Shown in pieces: positions 55,801 through 64,000 of a stretch of 64,000 bases of DNA; position 1 is the stretch's first letter; each line of letters begins with the position of its first letter. Source of the stretch: Buddleja alternifolia (lineage: Eukaryota > Streptophyta > Magnoliopsida > Lamiales > Scrophulariaceae); the NCBI GenBank assembly GCA_019426215.1, contig CM033408.1, positions 31,537,953 through 31,601,952 on the forward strand. The letters are read 5' to 3'. The notes beneath the pieces are model-generated. The model did not search any database, had not been told where the DNA came from, and saw only the letters and a program-made list of their open reading frames with translations. A program made the position numbers and the translations under genes.

Positions 55801-56590
55801 CAGAAGTTTTGTTCATTAGAGGTCGTTCACAAAACAAAAGGAGTGAAATACTCCAAATTGGAGTTTTGTGAACTTTGTGTTCGTGGGAAACAGACAAGGG
55901 TTAAATTTGGAACAGCAATCCATAATACTGATGGTATCTTGGATTATGTTCATTCGGATGTGTGGGTCCCTCAAAAAATGAGTTCTGTGGGAGGGAAGCA
56001 CTAGTTTGTAACCTTTGTTGATGATTTTTCCCGGAGAGTTTGGGTGTATACGATGAAGACGAAGGATGAAGTGTTTGAGGTATTCCTCAAATGGAAAAAG
56101 ATGGTGGAAACTCAGACTGATAAAAAGGTCAAACGTCTCCGTACAGACAATGGTGGAGAATTTAGGAGTGGTCCATTTCAAAAATTTTGTGAGGATGAAG
56201 GCATTGTCAGACACTTCACTGTTAGACATACACCACAACAGAACGGAGTGGCAGAACGCATGAATCGGACTTTGCTGGAGAAAGTTCGATGTTTGTTATC
56301 CAATGCTGGGTTGGGTAAAGAATTTTGGGCTGAGGCTGTGACATATGCGTGTCATCTCGTTAATCGTCTACCATCTACTGCTATTGATGGAAAAACACCA
56401 TTGGAGAAATGGTTTGGAAAGCCTGCTGCTGATTATGATTCCTTACATGTGTTTGGTTCCGCTGCATATTATCATGTTAAGGAATCAAAGTTGGATCTTA
56501 GAGCAAAGAAAGCTGTGTTCATGGGGATCACCTCTGGTATAAAAGGCTATCGCCTTTGGTGTCCAGAAACAAAAAAAAATAATAATCTTT
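55801..56590 (+). pseudogene. Copia integrase, broken frame
   Basis: The pre-integrase zinc part (CELCVRGKQTRVKF) is followed by the catalytic core, with first Asp in DYVHSDVW, second Asp in RTDNGGEF and Glu in NGVAERMNRT. A TAG at 56002-56004 interrupts it, and a poly-A run near 56570 shifts the frame before the linker. All three catalytic residues remain visible. Confidence 0.9.
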
Positions 56591-56620
56591 AGCAGTGATG
56601 TCACCTTTGATGAATCTACC

Positions 56621-58450
56621 GTGTTGGAAAAGGTGAATGCAGAACAGCAGGATGGTACTCCCAAACAGGTGGAGTTTGAAAAGTTTGTTGTCCCAGCAGA
56701 TCAAGAAACTATTGATCATTCTCCTACGGTAGAAGGAGATTTTGAAGAAGAGGAAGTTCAACCCCAAGAACTTTCACAACAACTTGAATCAATTGCAACT
56801 AGTAAGCCAAAGAGGATAATCAGAAAGCCTGCTCGCTTTGATGATATGGTGGCTTGTGCATCTGCAATTGCCACTGATGATGTTCCTACCACTTATATTG
56901 AAGCAGTCAAAGGACCAGAGAAAGATAAGTAGAGGATTGCCATGAGTGAAGAAATGCAGTCCCTTCATAAGAATCAAACATGGGAACTGGCCAGTCTCCC
57001 GAAGGGAAAGAAGGCAATTGGATGCAAATGGGTATTTGCAAAGAAAGATGGATTTCCTAGCCAAGGTGATGTTCGCTACAAAGCCAGATTGGTGGCCAAA
57101 GGTTACGCTCAGAAGGAGGGCATTGATTATAATGAGGTGTTTTCTCCAGTTGTAAAACACTCCTCCATTAGAATTTTGTTGGCTTTGGTAGCACAGTTGG
57201 ATTTTGAACTAGTTCAGTTGGATGTAAAAACTGCATTTTTACATGGAGACTTGGAAGAGGAAATCTACATGACTCAGCCAGAGGGATTCAAAGTTGCTGA
57301 AAATGAAAATTTGGTTTGTAAACTTCAAAAATTGTTGTACGGATTGAAGCAATCTCCGAGGCAGTGGTACAAGCGATTTGACAAGTTTATGATGGGAATT
57401 GGGTACACAAGAAGCAAATACGATCATTGTGTGTATTTGCACAAGCTACAAGATGGATCCTTCATATATCTTCTTCTGTATGTTGATGATATGTTGATTG
57501 CCTCCCCGAGTCTAATAGAAATTGAGAAGTTGAAGACTCATTTGAAAAGGGAGTTCGAGATGAAGGATCTAGGTGAGGCGAAGAAGATTCTCGGCATGGA
57601 GATTTTCAGAGATAGAAAATTGAGGAGGCTTTGTTTGACTCAGAAACAATATCTGAGTAGGATGTTGAGGCGTTTTGGCATTGATGAAAAGTCAAAACCA
57701 GTTAGTACTCTGCTTGCTCCTCATTTTAAGCTTAGCGCTGCTTTGTCACCGAAATCTGATGCAGAACGGGAATACATGTCAAAAGTACCGTATGCAAATG
57801 CTGTTGGTAGCTTGATATATGCTATGGTGTGTACGAGGCCTGATATTTCCCAAGCAGTGGGGGTTGTGAGCAGGTATATGCATGATCCTGGAAAGGAACA
57901 TTGGCAAGCTGTGAAATGGATTTTGCGATACATCCATGACACAGCTGATGTTGGTTTGATATTTGAGCGGGAACATAGTGAGTATGTAGTCGGATATTGC
58001 GATTCAGACTATGCTGGTGATTTAGATAAGCGTAGATCAACTACAGGCTACGTATTTACTCTTGCTAAAGCACCAGTCAGTTGGAAGTCTACCTTACAGT
58101 CAACGGTTGCTCTGTCTACTACGGAAGCAGAGTATATGGCAATTTCAGAGGCTGTAAAGGAAGCAATTTGGCTTCAAGGGTTGCTTGGTGAACTAGGGAT
58201 TGGACAAAAGTATGTCAAAATTCATTGTGATAGTCAAAGTGCTATCCATTTAGCAAAGAACCAAGTTTATCATGCAAGGACGAAGCACATTGATGTTCGG
58301 TATCATTTCATAAGAGAGATACTCGAAGAAGGTGGAGTCAGAATCGAGAAGATCCATACTACTGAGAATCCTGCTGATATGTTGACAAAAGTTGTGACTG
58401 CAATCAAGTTCAAATTTTGTTTGGACTTGATCAACATTGTCAAAGTTTGA
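56621..58450 (+). pseudogene. Copia reverse transcriptase and RNase H
   Basis: After a linker frame (56621-56932, ending in an in-frame TAG), 56942-58450 is open. It begins with the RT entry block WELASLPKGKKAIGCKWVFA, has the catalytic YVDD (in LLLYVDDMLIA), and RNase H motifs CDSDYAGD, TEAEYMA and CDSQSA. The piece is intact, but the gene as a unit is broken upstream and lacks protease. Confidence 0.92.
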
Positions 58451-58517
58451 AGATTGGTTTTGGTGACCCCGTTTGATGAGGAGATTGAAGATTTTGAAAT
58501 TCGCCAAGGTGGAGATT

Positions 58518-59000
58518 TGTTGAAGAATGGCTCATTTCAAAAGAAGAGTAAAAGTCCCACATAGGAAAACATTTGAAGTGGAAGGCTCTTTTGTTGTATA
58601 AAAGTGGGTCTTCTCTTCACCTTAGAAGATATCCCAAATTGCCTAAGTCTTTTAGCAATTTCTTCTTTCTTCCTCTATAGTTTGTAATAGTTTCACTCTA
58701 GTCCTTTAGTGAAATATTTTGGTGGGGTCCGAGGACGTAGGCTAAATTAGCCGAACCTCGTTAAATTTGGTGTTCTTTATTTTGTGTTATTCTTCAAGTA
58801 GCCATTGTTAGTTATAGTTGTAGTGTTATATTGTGCTATTAAATTCGTCTAGTTAATTCTGTCTAGGAGGTTGGGTTTTAAGCGCGACCGTTGTGACGCC
58901 TCCAATCTTTCCTGGGAATTAAATCTAGTGTGGTTTTCTAGTACAATATTTCCCTTGCTATTTTTATATTTGGTGGAATATGACTCTGAGTTCTACAACA
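58518..59000 (+). repeat. Copia 3' LTR (483 bp)
   Basis: Identical in length to the 5' LTR, with five base differences seen by eye, four of them transitions. Preceded by the purine-rich tract at 58507-58516. Confidence 0.95.
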
Positions 59001-59383
59001 CACATAGTTTAATCTTTTCACATACATCTAATCATATTTTAATTTATGAGTATTCCATCTTATCAAGGAAAAAGAAAAGGAGAGATTAAGCTCACACTTG
59101 GTTTATCACGCTAAACGAGTTGATTATTAACAACTGCTCTCTAATCGAATATCAAACAGTGATCAATTTGTTTTCAACCCCTAGGTCAACGCTTTGAAAT
59201 AGAGAATCTCATGTGCTGATTCAGCATATCCTTCGAAAAATTGAGGAATTAAGCCAAAACTTATAACAGGGCATCATAACACAAACATCCTTTTTGCTTC
59301 CTAACAACCAAAAACGAGCCTTGTACTATTTCAAAACACAAATCACAATACAAAAAATTTCAAATTTATCAACAAATCCGTAA

Positions 59384-59535
59384 AGTTTGTTTGGATGATT
59401 TCAAGTTGTAATGGACTTTACATCTTTTGCTGCTCATTTTGAGCTATTTTCTCAATCAATATGGCGGGTTTCAAATGACTTCATTTGAAATCCTGCCTCC
59501 AAATCCAAATCACTTCATCCAAATATACCCTAAGA
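59384..59535. mobile_element. Degenerate MITE related to the 6785 and 21790 elements
   Basis: Contains GTTTGTTTGGATGATTTCAA at the left, TTTCTCAATCAATATGG in the middle (also present at 21920) and ATCCAAATATACCCTAAG at the right. Diverged from the intact family members. Confidence 0.5.
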
Positions 59536-59700
59536 GAACTGCTCGGCAGCAACTTATTGGGAACTAAATAGAACACAGGCTTTTGTCCTTTCAACAATAA
59601 TTTCACATACTTGCAAATGAATAGTATGTAAACGAATAATATGGTTATATAATATCTCAATTCAAAATGTCAAAATTTTGTCAAAAATCTTCGGTAATGA

Positions 59701-61615
59701 TTAAAATGCAGAGTCGCTGCTCTTGGACTTCCCGAGCATCAAGTCTTTAGCTTCGTTAATTTTAGAAGCAAGGTAGTGGCTGCCACCGGCATCAGGATGG
59801 TTTGCTACCATCACTCTTCTGTGCGCTTCCCTTACCTTATCCACTGGAGTGCTTTCCCTGATCAAGAAAAGACGATTATTATCGAAAATTAAATAAAGGT
59901 GATCTTAAATTCAAATATTCATGTTTCTTCAATAAAAAGAATTCAGATATTAATAATTCAGGTGCTTTTCAGAAAAATATGGGTGGGTATGTGCTCAAAA
60001 AAGAAAATAGATGAGCAATACTTTCTACGTTCCATGAATTTACAAGGCAAATCATACGCATCCGTGAAATTTCAATAAAGGTCAGACAACGTAGGAAAGC
60101 TAACATCGATATGAAAAACTAACAAAAGCCTATCAAAATTACCAACTATATGAGGTAGGAAACTGACAAATGCCATCTCCAGATTACATTGATTTCAAAC
60201 TCTGTTCGAGACTGCATGTAATATCAAAGAAATATCGAACACATGCCAAGCTCCTCCAATTCGATGAATTCTAGCTCAACCGACTATTGGAGTTCAATAC
60301 TTACCAAATGAATGCACCGCAGATTTCTCCTTTTCTTTTTTATTTAAAGGGAATTTACGATCAGCTAATTTGAGAACTGTGAATATCATGAACAGGACAT
60401 GGTAAAGCAATATCTTGAAACTCAACCATAAGACAGAATGCGTACAAAGAAAGCCATTTTATAGTGAAAACTTGCTGGAAAGACAAATCCATCTATTCAC
60501 TCATATGTTAACCTCCATTGACCTATATTAATCCATTTGCAAAATGTAATATCCTCGTGAATACTTCGTAGTTCAAATTGTTTGACCACACACTTTTGTA
60601 CACCAGCCTCACACACCTGGCATATTATAACTAATTGTACAGATAAAACATTACTTCACAATTGCAACAAACATATCTACATCGAGACTCAACCCTGCTT
60701 ACGCAAAAAGAAATTTTGCAAAACCCGAACAAAGAACATAAAAATTCAAGGTTCTGTATTTACCTGACTCCAAGAATAAGAGCTGCTTCCCTCCTATTCA
60801 TTTGTAGCTGGAAACCTCCTTCATAGAATTTACGCATTCTAGCAGTCGGTGGTCTCGCCTTGAATGCTTGCCATGCCTGAATGCCATATCTACCAGCATA
60901 AGCTGCTGCAGCTACCGCAATCCCAGCTATTAGTGGTGAACTCTGTTGCCAATTTCAGGTTTGAATTTCTCATCAGGAGGATAATTAAATACACTAAAAG
61001 TAAATTTAATTAAAAAAAATCAACAAAATAAACTCGTTTATCAACAAGCTTAACTAACAGCCAAATTAATATATAAAATTCATGCAAATTGATGTTAAAC
61101 TCAGATAAAGCACAAATTTATGGGATGCGAATAGAGCTGAATAACGAACCAAATTATTCGATACTCGACTAGAGCTGGATAGCTAAAAGCTCGTTTGAAC
61201 TCAGTTCGTTAACATATCAAACTAAGCTTGAACAACTTTTTGTGTTTGATAAATTTTGAAGCTGGGCTCAAGTCAGCTCGTTTTAGTAAAAAGCAATAAT
61301 AACATGTATAAAAAAATCAAATTGTTCAAGAGCGGCTCGTGTTTGGCGTGTTAAAACTCGTTTCAGCACGGCTCAATTAACAATCAAACAAGCTCAAACG
61401 CACATTTTGAAGCTCAATTGTAATTCAAACAAACTTGAATCAACAACTCGTTTAGCTGACTAGTTTACACCCCTAGATACGAAAAGCATTTATTACTTGA
61501 TAACTCTTTTCTGTATTAACACTCTTCAAACAATGGATTGGATCATTATAATGGATGAAAAAAAAAATCCCGCATATTTGTCCAATAATGATGAAATAAT
61601 TGCGCAACTCACCAT
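59701..61615 (-). CDS. TIM14: Mitochondrial import motor J-protein TIM14/PAM18
   Basis: Minus-strand exons are 61613-61615 (the ATG only), 60764-60942 and 59857-59701. They give 112 residues, the normal plant length. Residues about 3-20 are the inner-membrane anchor ([15 protein letters not shown]). [16 protein letters not shown] is the family signature after it. The J domain carries HPD at 81-83 ([20 protein letters not shown]), needed to stimulate mtHsp70 ATPase. The protein works in the PAM motor at the TIM23 channel, pulling preproteins into the matrix. The first coding exon ends right after the ATG (ATG followed by GTGAGT), and AG-TTC of exon 2 restores the frame. Intron 1 holds a dispersed repeat. 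Confidence 0.93.
61125..61475. repeat. Dispersed 'gagctcgag' repeat in TIM14 intron 1
   Basis: GAACTCAGTTCGTTAACATA, GGCTCGTGTTTGGCGTG, CAAACAAGCTCAAACGCAC and GACTAGTTTACACCCCTAG match the family. About 350 bp, boundaries approximate. Confidence 0.55.
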
Positions 61616-62684
61616 TGATGATATAAAGATGAATTCAGAGCTTCGAGGAATTAGAATTCAGCACTCAGGGCTGTGAATTATCTTCTTCTCCACGGATTTA
61701 TCAATTTCCCCCTTTTTAGAAATAGAATTAGGGTTTGCTATGGAGGTACTGAGAATCGAAAGAAAGGGCGGACTAGTGCTTAGTGAAGAATAATGATCAC
61801 GTGAGATGCACGTGTCTACATTGGTCGTCTTAACTCTTAATTGGATAATTAGTATTTGTAGGGGTTTTCCTTTTTTTTTTTTTTCAATTTTTCTTTTGGA
61901 GTAAATTGGTAGGGTTTTCATTTGAATGATGTTTTTGAGTTTTGAGCTTCCGACAAATTCGAACTAATAGTAATACCTCGCGATGATTCATGTATAGCAT
62001 ATTTTACATTTAATCTCTCACAGTTTAAATATCACAATAATTCATGACGATTAATGTCTAATAGTCTTTACATGAAATTCACTGATTAAATGTTTAGAAT
62101 TGTTCAGGCGCTTTAATCTCAAAATAACCATACTCTTTAATTTAACTCAATCTTTCTTTTATTTTAAAGAAATTCAAATTGTTTAAGAGCGAGAATGAGA
62201 TAAATTCTTTATTTGATACTAGTACAACCATTTCACCATGTGGACTCTATTTGAAAAAGAGTTATGATTATCTAGCATTCGGAGTCCCAAAAAGAAACTC
62301 GTAAAAACGATACTAAGAATGACCCAATCGTAATGGAAGCATGAACTACACAAAGGAAAAAACAAGAATTCACTCAAACAATGGTAATTAGGTCCTTTAT
62401 AAATAGTATCACAATCTGATAATGTAACAACAATGAGAGAACAAAAAAAGAAAAGAAAAAAAATCTATAGCAAGACTGAATCACATCAACCCCAAACCAA
62501 GCCCTCAAAACAATAAATAAATAAAATACCAATTTTAATGAGTTCACAAATCAAATTAAATTACACTTAACCAATTTTCTTCAGTCTTCTCTTCAATGTA
62601 TCCAAGCATTCTCAATCAATTCACCACTCCATTCACACCATTGTCAACAATGGAGCTAGTGTCAACCTTTGGCGGCCTTGAATG
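61616..62684. other. Intergenic between TIM14 and the IQD gene
   Basis: The start holds TIM14 5' UTR/promoter, with CACGTG G-boxes near 61800 and 61810 on either strand. Towards 62684 is the 3' UTR of the IQD gene. No other gene was recognised. Confidence 0.45.
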
Positions 62685-64000
62685 CTACCTAGGATGGGCC
62701 GGCGAAGGTGGAAACGAGAGCCGTTTCTTCACGGGCCCCACCGATCCGTTCTCCGACGCACCACCATTTTCCACTCCTAAAGGACTTGGCAACCTCGATT
62801 TGGCCTTTGCTGAGCGAGTTGGCGCCATATAACTAGGAACCGATGGAGAGCCGCCAGCTAAGCTCTCATCATCTCTTACCGACGAACCACCACCAATAGT
62901 ATGCCTCCTATTCCTCTCTGATTGCACGCTAATCATACTCCTCGAGTCGTCATCTTGGCTTATAGTGCACCCTTTTGGACTCAATGGTTTCATTTTTCTT
63001 GCAGCCAATGAAGATACCCCCTTAGATATAGGGGAGTGGAGGCCAGCCGGCGGCTTGTGATTGGCTGATGAAGATGGACTGTCGGTGTTTAGCTGATGAC
63101 GGGCAAAAGACTTAGTAATTTCTCCTCCACTAGTGCTTTTGATGGATGAGTTATCTGCTGTGGTTTGAGTCTCCCATGGACGAGCGGCCATCCATCGTTC
63201 TAACCAGCTCCAACCCCATTGAGGATTAGTCGGGTCCATGAACAGTAAGTTAGTTGATTTTGCTGATTTCTTCCATGATTGCTGTTCAAATAGAAATGTT
63301 ACTGATCTAAATCAAAAACTTTTCTCATTCCATGAAACATCATTTTACAGTTTTCATCAAATCATTCTATATTCCATCTAGAAGAATGTTTGCAAAATCT
63401 AATTTTAAGTGCTTATCAGTTAATTGTTAAAAATAAGTTACTTGAGAGTGTGTGCAAATCCGACTCATGCATCTAATTATGTTAAAATGCAAGTGATAAT
63501 AATCTATAATCTCTAAGTTAATAAGTGTTGCTAAAACTGATTGTTTAAATCAAAATTATTTTAGACATATTTATCACTTTTTCACATTTGATGACATCAT
63601 GATACATACATCCAACAGCTCATAGAGCACCCACCCAAGTGGGTCGCATGAACTAAACCGCGAGGGTCACTCAAAGGCACATCTGAACATCAATAACAAA
63701 TCAAGTCTTTGGAATTCGGCTAACTTACTACGTGCTATAGATGTTAAAAACGCCAATTCTACCGAAAGAAAAGGGAAATTACACTTAAATCATTTGAAAT
63801 TCTTTATCTATGCATGTTCTTTCTATCCTGAAAAGCCTTGAAATGTTTAGATTGTGGATGAAGATAAATTCAAGTACCTGATGAGTGTAAGAATAAGCTA
63901 GAGCTCGTTCTCGCCTCATTGCAGCTTCAAACTTGTGCATCAAGTTCGACTCAATTTGCTCTTTTGATTGGAAACTATCATCCCATTCCTCTCCCATCTG
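62685..64000 (-). CDS. IQ-domain (IQD) calmodulin-binding protein, 3' part, cut by the window edge
   Basis: Exons 63878-64000 (open at the right edge) and 62685-63281 give the last 239 residues. KEQIESNLMHKFEAAMRRER and the NPQWGWSWLERWMAARPWE block are diagnostic of plant IQD proteins. The C-terminus carries DUF4005 (PSYMAPTRSAKAKSR, VKKRLSFPPSP). IQD proteins bind calmodulin through an N-terminal IQ67 region, which lies outside the window, and sit on microtubules and in the nucleus. The frame stops at TAG 62685-62687. The same frame continues beyond it with the family-like HSRPPKVDTSSIVDNG, so the stop may be a recent gain that trims about 20 residues from the tail. Confidence 0.9.

Larger units (their letters stand above)
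54803..59000 (+). mobile_element. Ty1/Copia LTR retrotransposon, young but internally deleted
   Basis: The 4198-bp element is bounded by CACAT target duplications (54798-54802 and 59001-59005). Order is LTR, initiator-Met primer binding site, gag remnant, integrase, reverse transcriptase/RNase H, purine-rich AGGTGGAGAT tract and LTR, the Copia order. The CCHC zinc knuckle of gag and the protease domain are absent. Three stops or frame slips break the polyprotein, so the element is non-autonomous. The RT/RNase H frame is intact for 502 codons. The LTRs differ at 5 of 483 positions by eye, so insertion was recent in evolutionary terms. Confidence 0.96.

Noticed and set aside
62596..62832. Plus-strand frame overlapping the IQD exon
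   Set aside because: Antisense shadow of the IQD coding exon, which has strong family motifs on the minus strand.

Overview
This window is plant nuclear DNA. The genes have many introns with GT-AG junctions and AT-rich intergenic space. They encode plant-type proteins: an RD19 cysteine protease, an SRS/STY transcription factor, an IQ-domain protein and a RING-CH membrane protein. Plant TRIM, Au-SINE, MITE and Copia elements fill the spaces between and inside them. A eudicot is most likely, probably an asterid; the species cannot be fixed from the sequence alone. All exon structures below were assembled by hand from splice sites, reading phase and family knowledge.

Layout. At 0.5-2 kb (minus strand) lies a 71-aa conserved small membrane protein whose intron carries a complete TRIM element. 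At 2-5 kb is a gene-free stretch with a 125-bp tandem repeat, a foldback element, a tRNA-derived SINE and a MITE. At 5.2-9.3 kb (plus) is an eight-exon RING-CH membrane E3-type protein. At 10.3-12.8 kb (minus) is a decayed BRCT-domain DNA-repair gene, ending at a G-rich tract. At 14.9 kb lies an isolated last exon of an RBR ubiquitin ligase. At 16.2-19.0 kb (plus) is an intact RD19-like papain protease. At 20.0-26.4 kb (minus) is a decayed vacuolar H+-ATPase subunit a gene. At 29.5-36.1 kb (minus) is an intact 18-exon MCM4 with E2F-like sites upstream. At 43-44.5 kb (plus) is an SRS/STY-family gene with a duplicated 5' region. At 52.9 kb (minus) is a small acidic-basic protein of unknown function. 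At 54.8-59.0 kb is a young, internally deleted Ty1/Copia element. At 59.7-61.6 kb (minus) is TIM14/PAM18, whose first coding exon is only the ATG. At 62.7-64 kb (minus) is the 3' part of an IQD gene that runs off the window.

The intact genes share no pathway; they are a normal plant mixture of replication, mitochondrial import, proteolysis, ubiquitin ligase, calmodulin-binding and development genes. The unusual content is the mobile fraction. Two related non-autonomous elements (26.5-28.5 kb and 37.5-39.2 kb) share long terminal inverted repeats and satellite-like 'attatacagta' internal sequence. One has expanded this into seven units of exactly 105 bp. The other carries a captured, stop-containing LRR gene fragment. 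A nested pair at 50.3-51.75 kb can be checked against an uninterrupted paralogue at 4.55 kb. A foldback family sits repeatedly inside introns of both live and dead genes. Two long conserved genes (BRCT and VHA-a) have decayed on either side of the intact protease, which suggests gene loss after duplication.
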